From assembly GCA_034521495.1 (NCBI GenBank), contig JAXHMK010000004.1:1-64000 (forward strand): DNA of 64,000 bases, written 5' to 3'. The stretch is from Balneolaceae bacterium (GTDB lineage: Bacteria > Bacteroidota > Rhodothermia > Balneolales > Balneolaceae). How positions within the stretch are numbered: position 1 is the stretch's first letter; every line of letters starts with the position of its first letter. The notes below the pieces were generated by a model that had not been told where the DNA came from, made no database searches, and saw only the letters and a list, made by a program, of their open reading frames with translations. Positions 48,259 to 59,254 of this stretch are shown piece after piece. The translations under genes were made by a program, and so were the position numbers.

Positions 48259-50013
48259 ATCTATTGCCCCGGTCTTTAGTGCGTGTTGCACAACCGTAGA
48301 TTGGAAAATAGAGGATTTGGAAGATATATTGATTGTGAAACGAGTTTTTGGACGAATTGAGCTAAAATAGTCTTTAAAAACGAATAGATCTGTTCAACAT
48401 CTAAACCATTCGTACCCCAAGGTGTGATAATGGCTCTGTGGGCCTTTACTTTTGGGAACGTGGAGCTATGTTTGAGCCATTTCTTTAAATTCATGGACAT
48501 ACTGGCCATCATCACATGTTTATTGGCCGCCTGGATACCTCGGGCATAGACCTTCTTCATCCCGTTATGGTGGAGCAGAGTTCCAAGAGCCGGCTCAACA
48601 ATGGCTTTTCGTTTGCGTAGCAGCCATTTTCCATAGCTGCTGCTTAATCGCTTGGCCATCAGATCATACCACGGCTTGCCAGGCGAATGCGCCAATTGTT
48701 TAAATGGGCTTTTGCTGGTAATACACTGCTGCTTTATTGGACAGTTTTTACACTGCTTGGTGAAAGTTCTGTAGATTCGCTTTTTGCGTTTTCCATTGGT
48801 CGTGGTTGATCGGTACGTAAGATACTCTCCCTGGCTACATTCGTAGTGGTCCTCCTGCTCATTATATGTAAATCCGGGCGCTCCGGCGTGTAGTTCGAAG
48901 TGTTGGGCATGTAGGCGGTCATACCGGCCTGCTCACACCACTTAATATTTTTGCCCGTCGTGTAGCCGGTATCGGCCAGAACTTCGTTGATCGATAAGCC
49001 ATATTCCGCCAGGTTTTCACGAGCTTTTGCTAACAATTCCGGAAAGCTATATTGATCGTTTCGATCCCCATAATCGCCCATGGCGGCGGTAACCACCCCA
49101 TGCTGACTATCCACGCACACCTGTCCGTGGTAGTACATATCTTTTGGTTTATTCGGCTTAAAGGCCATGCGAGCATCCGGGTCGCTGCTGCACTGGTGGG
49201 TGTCATTTTTAACGGGTGTTTTATCTTTAGAATCCTTCGTTTTGGGCGGAATCGCCACCGGTTCTAACGCTGGCCCAGGGGTGGCGCAGCCTGCCGGGAT
49301 GGCGGCTCATCGTCCTTATTTTCCTGGATCACTTGCCGGCAGTAGTGGCTGGCATCTTCCAGGATCTGCTTGCGTTGCATTGATCCAATATGGGCATTGG
49401 CCTTGACCAAGGCACTGTCTACCACTTGGCGTTCTCCCTGCACAAGGCCCGCCTGCACACATAACCCCAGGATTTCGCTAAACACTTTCGCGTAGATATC
49501 CTCACCAAACAGGGCCCGGGTACGCGAAAGCGTGCTATGAACAGGCAGAGTCTGATCGATGTCATATCCAATATACCATCGGGCTGACAAGCTATCGTTG
49601 CAAAATCGAATCAAAGCTCGATCACTGGTTATATTATTGAAATAGCCCACCAGGCAGATCTTAAAAAATACCACCGGATCAATACTTTTTTGCCCCTCCG
49701 ATCCATAGTACGGGCGGGTTTGTTTGTAGAGAAACCGTAGATCAAGCACGTGATCAATTCGCCGCAGTGGATGATCGGCACTGACGTGGTCTTCCAGGCT
49801 AAATTGGTAGAAAAGTTTCGAGGTACGTGGTTTTATTCCTTGCATATAAGAAGGTACAAAAAAAGGTACATTTAAACCACTAAACAATTGTTATTATTTG
49901 ATTTAATTCGAATAAAAACGCCTCGTATATGTCCAGATTATAAGATATTATCAGCTCCTTTGCTTAGACTTGGTTGAGTTGTGCAACACGCACTGAAGGA
50001 CGGGGCAATAGAT
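48259..50013 (-). mobile_element. IS1182-family insertion sequence (frameshifted)
   Basis: Terminal inverted repeats of about 35 bases: the left end (48259-48294) reads atctattgcccc then agtgcgtgttgcacaac, the right end (49979-50013) is the complement with a few mismatches. The transposase on the minus strand fills the space between. No clear direct repeat flanks the element (TTCA left, GTGG right), perhaps from old age. The transposase frameshifts make it non-autonomous. Confidence 0.85.
48276..49887 (-). pseudogene. IS1182-family transposase, two frameshifts
   Basis: Three consecutive frames together give a full transposase of about 535 residues. Part 1 (49887-49264): FYQFSLEDHVSADHPLRRID, VVFFKICLVGYFNNI, VVDSALVKANAHIG (first catalytic Asp). 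Part 2 (49258-48734): MYYHGQVCVDSQHGVVTAA and INEVLADTGYTTG (second Asp). Part 3 continues GFTYNEQEDHYECSQGEYLT, CKNCPIKQQC (zinc-like Cys cluster), and ends after RAIITPWGTNGL. Frame changes lie near 49262-49300 and at the GGG around 48876; one G missing at the second joins the parts exactly. A likely inactive copy unless these are sequence errors. Confidence 0.85.
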
Positions 50014-50177
50014 GTGGGTACCGGTATATCGAAAACATTGCTCTTATTGGTCATAATCAACATTATTTCCAGTTATCTAAAACGTTGTGGATACCAATAA
50101 TAGAAAATGGTGAATTCCGTAAATCCTTTTGGTAACTTTCAGGTTGGTAACATCTGGAAAAATTTCAAAACAAAATT

Positions 50178-51371
50178 ATGATCTCAAAAAGAGCTCAAAA
50201 CGTATCTCCGTCACAAACCATGAAAGTCTCGGGCAGGGCAAAAGAACTGGCCCGGGAAGGGAAGTCTATCATCTCATTAAGTGCCGGTGAACCGGACTTT
50301 AAAACCCCTGCACACATCTGCAATGCAGCGATTGACGCCATCACAGAAGGCTTCCACGGCTATACCATGAACACCGGGATGCCGGAACTACGGGAAGCGG
50401 TAAGCAATAAACTAAAACGCGACAACAACATTGAAATTCCACCGAATCAGATTGTACTCTCAAACGGAGCTAAGCAATCCGTAGGGTTTACACTGCTGGC
50501 TACCATTGATGAGGGGGATGAAGTGATCATACCGGCTCCATATTGGGTTTCGTACCCTGAAATGGTAAAACTGGCACAGGGAACACCCGTTGTGGTAAAC
50601 ACGCTCTTTTCAAACAACTACAAACTCACTCCGGGGCAGCTTGAAGAGGTGATCTCAGATAAAACAAAAGCAATTATCTTGTGCTCGCCTTCGAATCCAA
50701 CAGGAGCATGCTATACAAAAAGTGAATTGAAAGAGTTGGCTGCAGTGCTTGATGATTACCCGGATGTACTAATTCTCTCGGATGAGATTTATGAGTATAT
50801 CGTTTTTGAGGGCGACCATGTGAGCATATTGAATGCTGCACCCCGTCTGAAAGACCGAACCATTGTGATTAACGGATTTTCCAAAGGATTTGCGATGACC
50901 GGCTGGCGTCTTGGCTACATGGCCGGTCCAAAACCAATAGCCGATGCCGTGGCAAAAATTCAGAGCCAGGAAACATCTGCTCCTTCATCCATCTCGCAAA
51001 AAGCCGGACTGGCCGCCTACACCGGAACTATGAAGCCAATTCAGGAGATGAAAAAAGCGTTCAAAGAACGAAGAGATTATATAGTAAAAGCTCTTCGGGC
51101 AATTGAGGGGATAGAGTGTTTTACTCCCTCCGGTGCTTTTTACGTATTCCCGGATGTTCACAGCTTTTTAGGCAGATCTACTCCTGACGGGGATAAGATA
51201 GAAAACACAACCGACCTGTCTATCTACCTGTTGGAAGAGTTCGGGGTCGCAACCGTTCCGGGAGATGCTTTCGGGGAACCGGGCGGAATACGCCTGAGCT
51301 ATGCTGCATCCTTGGATGACCTCGAGGAAGCGATGGTAAGAATTAGCGATGGACTGTCCTCTTTGTCCTAA
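50178..51371 (+). CDS. aspC: Aspartate aminotransferase, class I PLP enzyme
   Basis: 397 residues. PLP-binding lysine in NGFSKGFAMTGWRLGYMAG (about residue 238), ISLSAGEPDFKTPAHI at the N-terminus, LCSPSNPTGACYTK, LSDEIYEYIVFEGD and the Arg in GGIRLSYA that binds the carboxylate. This pattern fits the 1-beta subgroup (aspartate/prephenate aminotransferases), which transfers the amino group of aspartate to 2-oxoglutarate. It is preceded by the IS1182 element. Confidence 0.88.
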   Translation: MISKRAQNVSPSQTMKVSGRAKELAREGKSIISLSAGEPDFKTPAHICNAAIDAITEGFHGYTMNTGMPELREAVSNKLKRDNNIEIPPNQIVLSNGAKQSVGFTLLATIDEGDEVIIPAPYWVSYPEMVKLAQGTPVVVNTLFSNNYKLTPGQLEEVISDKTKAIILCSPSNPTGACYTKSELKELAAVLDDYPDVLILSDEIYEYIVFEGDHVSILNAAPRLKDRTIVINGFSKGFAMTGWRLGYMAGPKPIADAVAKIQSQETSAPSSISQKAGLAAYTGTMKPIQEMKKAFKERRDYIVKALRAIEGIECFTPSGAFYVFPDVHSFLGRSTPDGDKIENTTDLSIYLLEEFGVATVPGDAFGEPGGIRLSYAASLDDLEEAMVRISDGLSSLS

Positions 51372-51482
51372 CGTTGCTATCTTTGTAGGCTTTATAAAAA
51401 ACTGCCATGATGATCTTTTCATCAATTTTGGCACATTTTATGCTTATATAGCAATGTAATTTTATAACAAGATACTTGATTT

Positions 51483-51773
51483 ATGCCAACATACGAATAC
51501 AAACGAGAAGACGGATCTACATTTGAAATCACACAAAGTATAAACGATGATCCGCTTAAAACCTGTCCTACAACCGGTCAGCCTGTAAAACGGATCATCT
51601 CCGGCGGTGGTGGTGTTGTGTACAAAGGCACAGGCTGGTACGTAACCGACTACAAGAATAAAAACGGATCTCATAAAAATAACGGATCATCTCCACCAAA
51701 ATCTGAAACTTCAGAAAAGAGTAGTTCAACGGATACTACCTCCAAAAAAGACAATAAAGATTCCAAGGAGTAG
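51483..51773 (+). CDS. FmdB-like small protein lacking the zinc-ribbon cysteines
   Basis: 96 residues. MPTYEYKREDGSTFEITQSI, DPLKTCPTTGQPVKRIISGG and YKGTGWYVTDY match the FmdB/CxxC zinc-ribbon family (usual start MPTYEYxCxxCG). The first CxxC has become KREDG and the second has one Cys only (CPTTGQ), so the metal site is lost. The C-terminal 35 residues are a Ser/Lys/Asp-rich disordered tail. It is 2 bases upstream of the regulator at 51776. FmdB proteins are poorly understood; here it is likely a non-zinc variant. Confidence 0.75.
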   Translation: MPTYEYKREDGSTFEITQSINDDPLKTCPTTGQPVKRIISGGGGVVYKGTGWYVTDYKNKNGSHKNNGSSPPKSETSEKSSSTDTTSKKDNKDSKE

Positions 51774-51775
51774 CC

Positions 51776-52375
51776 GTGCAGGAAACCGATTCCCCGAAAT
51801 CTGAATCTCACCAGCAGGCTATTGATCAGTTTGTACTACTTTGGGGAGAGATGGCATCTGCCTGGGGAATCAACAAAACAATGGCTCAAATTCATGCACT
51901 GCTTTATGCGGAGAATGAGCCGTTCGATACGGATGCTATCATGAAGCAGTTGAGCATCAGCCGGGGAAATGCCAACATGAATCTTCGCAGCCTGTTGCAC
52001 TGGCAATTGATACAAAAAGTTCACTTTAAAGGTGAACGGCGTGATTTTTATACGGCTGAAAAAGATGTCTGGAACATTGTTGCCATTTTGATCCGCGAGC
52101 GCCATCAGCGGGAGATTGAACCTATTCAGCAAAGTCTTACCGAAACTCTTGAGATGTTTGAAGAGGACAGTACCGAAGAACCTCGCGAAGCAGAATTTAA
52201 GGAGAGGCTCGAAAATTTTGTTGAATTCCTGGAGATGTTCGATCGATTCACAAAAGCACTGCTACCCTACATCAATAAGAAGAATCTTACTTTTTTAAAG
52301 CACCTGGTAAAACTGGCAGAAGCTCATCAATCACTGAAAGGTAATAAGCCGGCTCAGGAAGAAAGTAATGAGTAA
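51776..52375 (+). CDS. GbsR/MarR-family transcriptional regulator
   Basis: 199 residues from a GTG start. A winged HTH in residues 20-95: LLWGEMASAWGINKTMAQIH, MKQLSISRGNANMNLRSLLH, VHFKGERRDFYTAE. This is the signature of the GbsR branch (regulators of glycine betaine/choline genes in Bacillus; broader in other phyla). Followed by a long coiled-coil-like C-terminus. Overlaps yraN by 8 bases, so it may be co-translated. Confidence 0.85.
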   Translation: MQETDSPKSESHQQAIDQFVLLWGEMASAWGINKTMAQIHALLYAENEPFDTDAIMKQLSISRGNANMNLRSLLHWQLIQKVHFKGERRDFYTAEKDVWNIVAILIRERHQREIEPIQQSLTETLEMFEEDSTEEPREAEFKERLENFVEFLEMFDRFTKALLPYINKKNLTFLKHLVKLAEAHQSLKGNKPAQEESNE

Positions 52376-52769
52376 AAACCACCGAAAAATCGGGGATAAA
52401 GGGGAGGATCTGGCCGCAGAATATCTGGAATCGAAAGGCTGGCTGATTATTGACCGGAACTACTTTTTTGAAAAAGCCGAGGTGGATATTGTAGCAACTG
52501 ATGGCCATTTCATTGTTTTTATTGAGGTGAAATTTCGAAGCGGCACCTATTTTGGAAGGCCGGAGGACCATGTAACACCGGAAAAAGAACAGAATATTAA
52601 AAAGGCTGCCGATGCATGGGTCTATGAACGAAAAATGGAAACGGCATTGGTTCGGTTTGATGTGATTGCTATTGTCCAAAAAAGGGGCAGGACCCTGAAA
52701 TATCACACTTCGAAGACGCTTTCAGGTAAAGAGTCACTATTTTCTTTTCCGTCAATAGTTCTATATTAA
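52368..52769 (+). CDS. yraN: YraN-family putative endonuclease (UPF0102)
   Basis: 133 residues. Motifs of the YraN/UPF0102 family: RKIGDKGEDLAAEYLESKGW, IDRNYFFEKAEVDIVATDG and IVFIEVKFRSG, which form a restriction-endonuclease-like core (E-x(n)-D-x(n)-E-x-K). The family has been linked to Holliday-junction-type or DNA-repair functions without proof. It overlaps the upstream regulator gene by 8 bases; the acyltransferase gene follows 28 bases later. Confidence 0.88.
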   Translation: MSKNHRKIGDKGEDLAAEYLESKGWLIIDRNYFFEKAEVDIVATDGHFIVFIEVKFRSGTYFGRPEDHVTPEKEQNIKKAADAWVYERKMETALVRFDVIAIVQKRGRTLKYHTSKTLSGKESLFSFPSIVLY

Positions 52770-52797
52770 ACCGCCCCGAAATTTTTAGGTATATATC

Positions 52798-53559
52798 ATG
52801 TCTGCCAAACAAAATTTTACCTGGACTGAATATTTACGGAGCATCTTATCTATTCTGCTCTTTTTTATTCTGTTGATTGTATGCACTCCCATTATTTTGA
52901 TTCTTTTAATCCTGTCATTCGGTAAGATGACAAATTTTGTAGTTGAGAAGATTGCACCTGCTATTGCAAATCCTGTTTTAAAGGTTGCCGGTATCAATTT
53001 TAAAATTAAAAAACATACAGATACAATTCCCGCACCGGCCGTCTATATTATAAATCACAGCTCCACACTTGATATTTTAACAATCCTGGCGTTAGGACTT
53101 CCTCGTGTTCGTTTTGTGGCGAAATGGCAATTGCAGTACAACCCTATCTTTTTTATTCTCGGACATCTGACCGGACAGGTATTTATCCGCCGTGAAAAGT
53201 CTGAGAAAGCCGTTGAAACTCTCAAGAAAAATGTTGAGAGAATCCGTAAAAATAATCTCACCGTACTGCTGGCACCCGAGGGGTCGAGAAAACACCCGGG
53301 TGTGATCGGGCCGTTCAAAAAAGGACCCTTTCGAATGGCTATGGATCTGCAATATCCTATTGTACCCATTTACTTTGAGGGAAATCGTGAACTTAGCAAA
53401 GAAGATTTTTTAATTACAAAATCAGGGAGTTGTACAGCGCACATTCATCCGCCTATTGATACATCTGACTGGAAACTCGAAAATATCAATGATCATATAA
53501 ATGATGTGCGAAATCTTTATCTTCAGTGGGGCGGAGTTAAAAATGACAATATTTCATAG
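52798..53559 (+). CDS. plsC: 1-acylglycerol-3-phosphate acyltransferase (PlsC)
   Basis: 253 residues. Two N-terminal membrane helices (SILLFFILLIVCTPIILILL near 20-40). Catalytic motif VYIINHSSTLDILTIL (NHxxxxD) near 85, FIRREKSEKAV, and LLAPEGSRKHPG (EGTR-type, with Ser for Thr), then YPIVPIYFEG. Adds the second fatty acid to lysophosphatidic acid in phospholipid synthesis at the inner membrane. Confidence 0.93.
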   Translation: MSAKQNFTWTEYLRSILSILLFFILLIVCTPIILILLILSFGKMTNFVVEKIAPAIANPVLKVAGINFKIKKHTDTIPAPAVYIINHSSTLDILTILALGLPRVRFVAKWQLQYNPIFFILGHLTGQVFIRREKSEKAVETLKKNVERIRKNNLTVLLAPEGSRKHPGVIGPFKKGPFRMAMDLQYPIVPIYFEGNRELSKEDFLITKSGSCTAHIHPPIDTSDWKLENINDHINDVRNLYLQWGGVKNDNIS

Positions 53560-53653
53560 AGTTTTCTGATCCTTTATTATTTTTCTATACATTTATTCCA
53601 AAATCTGTTTTATCCTACATTGCGTCTACCTATAGATCTCATTCTTTTTAGAT

Positions 53654-56016
53654 ATGAATATCTCAATCAACCAAAAGAAAACCGAGGAATTCAAATTAAG
53701 AATTCATCAAAAAACCAGGAAGGGAATCACCTCTGCTAATGCCGATTTCATAGCCAAAAATCTGGGCTCTCATGTCGATGAATCGGAAACAAGATTTCTC
53801 ATATGGCATCCAAAATTTAAGAATGCTGATAAGGTTTTTATTGAATTTTATCTTCCATCAGTCGATCTGATTTTTGATAAGCCAGAGCAGCACTGTAATG
53901 TTACCTATTACCGCTTTGAAACAACTTGTGTAGATGAATTTTCCCTGGTTGTGATGGATAATTTGCCTGCCGGAGACCGGGAAAAGTTTGGTGCATTTTA
54001 CCAATTTGTACTGCAAAACAAAGATGGTGAGGAAACGGTTATTCTCGACCCCATGGCCTGGTCGATGCCTTACGGAATTCATGCACCGGCGGAAGTGTAT
54101 GATATTAACCGGGTCCTTTCTGACAGGAAAGACAAAGCTTATTTCGAAGATCTAAACACAAGTTTATCCACTCTTGAAGATAACAGAGTTGAACCGTCCA
54201 CAAACCTTCTTGAAATACATACCGGCACTGCAACTATGGACGGCACTCTTGACTCGCTTGCCAAACGGTACCAGCAGATTGCAGCCGCAATAGAAAACAA
54301 TGAGGATCTGTCCCCCGATGAAAAAAACCTGATTGGGTTTGATGGTGTGGAACTGATGCCGGTTGATCCGGTGATTGAACATCCCAAAGAACATTCATTT
54401 TGGAATCCTATTCAATCACCCGGAGAGAATGGCTCCGAGATTACTCTTCACCTTCGCAAACCAAACGTAATAAACTGGGGGTATGATGTGGTGTTGTTTG
54501 GATGTTCGGCGGTCAATCCATCTATTCTTTCTACAGGCAGGCCCCACGAATTGCTCGACCTGATTGAAACACTCCATAGATTTCCTACAGGCCCAATTAA
54601 GGTAGTATTGGATGTAGTATATGGACATGCCGATAACCAGGCGCTGGATCTGCTTCCTGAAGAATGCTTTGCGGGTCCCAATATTTATGGCCAAAACCTG
54701 GATTTTAAACACCCGCTTTTACGCTCGATGATTCTTGAGATGCAGCGCCGTAAAATGAACTGGGGATTTGATGGTATTCGGGTGGACAGTGCTCACGATT
54801 TTAAATATTACGTGTCCGATGAGGATGAAGTCTACTTTGATGATGAATTTCTAAAGGAGATGAGCAACGTTGAACAAACTGTTGCAGGAATAGAGTATAA
54901 ACCCTGGATGATTTTTGAGGATGGACGGCCCTGGCCACGAACTGATTGGGAGTTGGCAAGTACGTACCGCGTTATCACTGATAAACAGAAACACCCCTTC
55001 CAGTGGTCGCCCATGATTTTTGCATACAATACGCCTTACGACTACACGTACTGGGTTTCGAAATGGTGGCGAATTAAAGAACATTTTGATTATGGCGAAA
55101 AATGGATCAGCGGATATGCCAACCACGATACCATGCGCCGGGGAATTCAGGCCGATCCCAAAACAGTAAATGTCAATTTTCTGCTTGGCAACTCTTTGAA
55201 GATGGTGATGATTAACGCCTACAACAATCCATCTACCACGTTGTTAATGAATGCATTTTTACCCGGTGTTCCGATGGATTTTGTGCAAGCACTTGGCAAT
55301 ACACCCTGGAGCTTTTTCGAAATACCGATACAAAATTTGCCATAAAAATTGCTGCCGAGGAAGCGTATTTTACGGAATGGCAAATTACAGATGTAGAATA
55401 TCGAAATTCCCGATTTTTCAAAAAACTCAAAAATCTTGGGTTCCGAAACCTTGAAGACCTTCGGCGATTTGCAAAATCTCTACTTAATTTTGTAAAGATT
55501 ACCGACTATAATCCCGAAAACATTGTTGAGCTAATCAATCAAACCAACCCACCGTTTAATCCCCAAGAGTGGACCCTGGAAAAACTGAATGAATATGCAC
55601 AAGCCTGGATGGCAGATATGTATGAATATTGTAATGCAGATATGCAGGCTGAAACCATGGACTCAAAAAAATCGGACTTCAATTATCAAAGCCGTCAATA
55701 TCGTTTAAAGAATCCATGGTTAAATAGAAATTTTCAATCCTCCGACTTCCTGAAATTCCGGGAACCGGTAGAAGGTGCAGTAATCTATTACGGATATCGC
55801 AGAGATATAGACACAGGAAAAGAGATCGTCTTTCTTGCAAATATGGAAGGGCAGTCCCGGCAAATAACTCCTACCAATCTCGATTTACCAATTATAAATC
55901 CTGATACGTGGCAAGTGGCTTTAGCAACTCCATCCGTTAGGTCCCGAAAGATAGATCACCCAATACGACTCTCAATTTCCCAGGGGATACTTTTTGAAAA
56001 ATTATATGATATGTAA
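53654..56016 (+). pseudogene. GH13-type glycosidase, probably glucosylglycerol hydrolase-like, one-base frameshift
   Basis: Restored length is about 787 residues. The catalytic barrel shows VVLDVVYGHADN (region I), WGFDGIRVDSAHDF with the nucleophile Asp (region II), WMIFEDGRPWP with the likely acid/base Glu (region III) and SGYANHDTMRRG (region IV). These region contents resemble proteins called glucosylglycerol hydrolase (GghA type), which cleave the compatible solute glucosylglycerol to glucose and glycerol; identity is from memory, not from a search. The frame breaks at the T-run 55313-55317: one more T joins PWSFF to RNTDTKFAIKIAAEEAYF and onwards to the stop at 56016. Single-gene unit after plsC. 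Confidence 0.75.
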
Positions 56017-56049
56017 ATGATTGTATTAAAATAATACACAAGAAAAGAT

Positions 56050-56301
56050 CTATTTTTCTCTGTAGAAATATATTTTTTTATTAGCAGCGTCTTTCCCGCT
56101 TTTAATTTTCACATTATTATCTTGATTGTATTGATAAACGGCTGTTCTCATAGAGTTTACACTTTTATCATTCGAATAAGAAACTTCAACAGCCTGTCCT
56201 CCGGGCTCTAATTTGTCCAGGGCATCCATTAGAGGTTTAAATTTAGAAGCTCTTCTTTTACTTGAATTGATCTGCGATCTTTTTACAAACTTAATATTCA
56301 T
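56050..56301 (-). CDS. Small basic protein of unknown function
   Basis: 83 residues from ATG 56301 (MNIKFVKRSQINSSKRRASK); the open frame allows four more residues. It is rich in Lys/Arg/Ser/Asn and has a two-part look: LMDALDKLEPGGQAVEV and VNSMRTAVYQYNQDNNVKIK, ending KKIYFYREK. The pattern resembles small DNA- or RNA-binding proteins but no family is recognised. The adjoining 56314-56556 is very AT-rich with no other signal. Confidence 0.5.
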   Translation of the reverse strand: MNIKFVKRSQINSSKRRASKFKPLMDALDKLEPGGQAVEVSYSNDKSVNSMRTAVYQYNQDNNVKIKSGKDAANKKIYFYREK

Positions 56302-56556
56302 GGTAAACAGCAACCTTTATATTTCAATACTTAAAATTCGACAATTTATTATCAATAAAACATTAACTACAAAAAAATAATACTTTCTTTCAGCTAATTC
56401 AATAGATGAAAATTATAATTATTTATTTTATAAGAAATATTTAAAAATAAAATATACATTATTTAAAAAACTACGCCTTACTAATTCTCTTCTAAATATT
56501 TATAACAGTTTGTACAGTAAAAAATTATAATTAAAGCTTACATTCAAAATTAGAAT

Positions 56557-57003
56557 ATGCTGGAAACAACAAGACATAATTATAGATTGGTTACCATTCT
56601 TATCGCTACTATTGGAGCCGGGTTGCCTCTTTGGACCTCAAGTACCCGGCAGACAGATTTTGCAGATCCCGGTTTTCTTTTTATGTGGATTGCTATCGGA
56701 ATATTTGCCTCTCTTATTGTTCGTTTTATAGTAAACTTAAAAATACGCGATATGGTGGGATGTTTTGCCATCGGGTATGTGATAGCCGTGGTTATATATT
56801 TTGTAAGTTCTATTCTTCTATCGAGTTATGTTCATGCTCGGTTTGAGCTCTCTTTACTGATGGCCTTACTGGCGGGAATTGCGTCAGGCGGACTTGGATC
56901 ACTCCTTTGGATGGGTATCAAGAAAAGTGGAACGAAAGAAAATAGAAAAGCACAGTCACTATTTAGCAACCGTGCTTTAGATTTTATATCCGTTGTAGTT
57001 TGA
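56557..57003 (+). CDS. Small integral membrane protein of unknown function
   Basis: 148 residues with four predicted membrane helices: VTILIATIGAGLPLW, FLFMWIAIGIFASLIVRFI, FAIGYVIAVVIYFVSSIL and LSLLMALLAGIASGGLGSLL. Short basic C-terminus. No motif that names a function. It converges with the lipoprotein gene on the other strand (stop at 57045). Confidence 0.6.
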   Translation: MLETTRHNYRLVTILIATIGAGLPLWTSSTRQTDFADPGFLFMWIAIGIFASLIVRFIVNLKIRDMVGCFAIGYVIAVVIYFVSSILLSSYVHARFELSLLMALLAGIASGGLGSLLWMGIKKSGTKENRKAQSLFSNRALDFISVVV

Positions 57004-57044
57004 TAATTTTATTCTTTTACACAACGTATAGTTAATGCACCCGT

Positions 57045-59121
57045 CTAGCGAGGAAGATCATCGACTGTACTACCTGTAGATGAAAAAATCAATGCATCCG
57101 CAAATGCCCCCTCTGTCTGGTCACTACTCCAATAATATCCTATGCTTCCGCGACTTGTAATATCTCCCTCAACATCAATTCCGCCTGCGGCATGCAACTC
57201 CAAATCTGAGTTAAAAGCAGCTTCTCGTCCACCGCCGTTCATTCCTCCAAATTCAGTAGAAGCACTTCTGAAACCTCTCCACTCTGATGCTGTTGGAACT
57301 CTCCAGTTACCTCCAAAAGCAGCACGGCATGGGTCATTTTCTATTTGCCAATCAGTGCGATCATCCACTGTATCCATCGCACCTGAACCCGGAGTACGGC
57401 TGCTACCATCATGATAATAACCCTGCAACCGGTTGAACTGGAAATACCAACCAGCGGCATCGGGATTGTCGTCCGTTGCACCCTTTGATGAACCTTTGGC
57501 TCCTAAATTTAAAGCCGTCCAAATTTTAGGATCTCCTTCATTCCATCGAGAAGCAATTAATTTGTAGGATCGATCTTCAAACTGAGAATCACCACTGGGT
57601 GTCAAACCATTCACATATCCATGCGAAACATAACCGGCAACAAACTCAATACTTTCTCCATATCCTGTTCCTGCCTGGTTCGTGGCGTATGCCCTAACAT
57701 AGTAAAAGGTTCCTTGAGTAAGGTCGCTAATCATACTGTTAAATGAACCTGTTCCATTCCCATCTACCGTACATACATCATCGGTAAAGTCCGGATCAAT
57801 ACTCCAGCATACTCCGCGATCCGTAACTTCAAAGCCCCCATTATCAGTTACTTCGCCGCCGCCGGTTACAGAGTTGATACGCATATCACTTAGATCAGCA
57901 GTTTCAACTTCCGGCGTTCCTCCAAAAATGGCTATAATTTCAAGATCGCTGGTGACCGTTACATTCTTGGGATTTTCGGTACCTGAAATATCACCATCCC
58001 ACTCTTTGAATTCAGAGGTTTCATCCGGTTCTGCTGTTATTTCTATTTCATCGCCATAGTTATAGAAATCTTTAGCCGGCTCAACACTGATGGTTCCATC
58101 CCCATTGCCCTGCGTTGATAAATTAATTTCGTACTGTTCTTCTACAAATACGGCTGTGACGTTTTTATCTCCATCAATAGTTATCTGCTCAGGATTATCA
58201 CTGCCCGAAAGATCGCCCTGCCATTCGTCAAACGTCCAGCCATCGTTGGGCTCGGCGGTTAACTCAACAACCGAATCAAACGGGTAGGAAGTTTTTGAAT
58301 GCGTCATTCAGCAGCTCTTCATTTACACTTCCTCCACCAGTCACATTTACAGTCAGCTCAAATCCTTCACGCTCAAATACAGCCGTCACCTCTTTCTCGC
58401 CATCAATTGTAATCTGTGATGGATTATCCGTTCCTTCCAGGTCACCTTCCCAGCGGGCAAATGTCCATCCCTCGGACGGATTTGCGGTGAGCTCCACCAC
58501 AGTTTCGTACGCATAATCTTTGGCGGGCTCTTCAACAACCTCTTCAGATACATTCCCTTGCCCTTCTGTGGAAATTGTAAGGGGATAATCTTTTCGTTCA
58601 AAAACGGCGGTAACGCTCTTCTCTTCATCCATTGTAAGCGTTTGTGGGTTTTCGTTTCCGGTCAAATCGCCCTGCCATTCAACAAATACCCAGCCATCAT
58701 CGGCTATGGCATTCAACTCTACTTCGGTCCCAATTTCGTAATCAGTCATTTTTGACTGGACGATATTCTCTTCAACTCTACCGCCGCCATCTATGGTCAC
58801 ATTCAGTGGATATTGAAGCTTTTCAAATACGGCTGTAAAAATCAGGTCATCATCCACAGTTACAATTGCGGGATTTTCAGTACCCGAAACGTCTCCCTCC
58901 CAAGACGAGAACATCCACGTATCATTAGCTTCGGCCCGGATCTCAATTTCCGCACCTTCATCATATTCTCCGGTTGCCGGTGTTACACTGCCGGCCTCTG
59001 TTGGGGTAACGGATCCTTCAATAGAGTAGGTGGTTGAAGAATTGCTTGAGCAGGAGATACCAATTAAAATTACAAGTACTGATACCAGGGCAAGGCTCCC
59101 AAATCGTACGGCGTTTCTCAT
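57045..59121 (-). pseudogene. InlB-repeat / Fibrobacter-major-domain lipoprotein, one-base frameshift
   Basis: Restored length is about 691 residues. Lipoprotein signal (FGSLALVSVLVILIGISC), then six copies of a roughly 75-residue InlB B-type beta-grasp repeat, each with GWTF..WEGDL.G.ENP..ITID and VTAVFE, then a fibronectin-like stretch (FYYVRAYATNQAGTGYG) and a C-terminal Fib_succ_major domain (GNWRVPTASEWRGFR, YYWSSDQ). The frame breaks at the T-run 58292-58296 (plus strand; AAAAA in the gene): deleting one A joins LNDAFK to TSYPFDSVVELTAEP. It is a cell-surface protein, likely adhesive or matrix-like. Divergent from the receptor gene is a 356-bp gap with a terminator-like hairpin. Confidence 0.8.
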
Positions 59122-59254
59122 AATAGTCTGAATCTGTTTTTAGAAATTGCATGTTTCTCTACTAATACATGCGAAAGCTCAGGCGGGAAGGGGTCAAATT
59201 GACCGATTTTTCTGTTTTGATATTTTTTTTTGAAGATATTTTGGATTAAACCAA

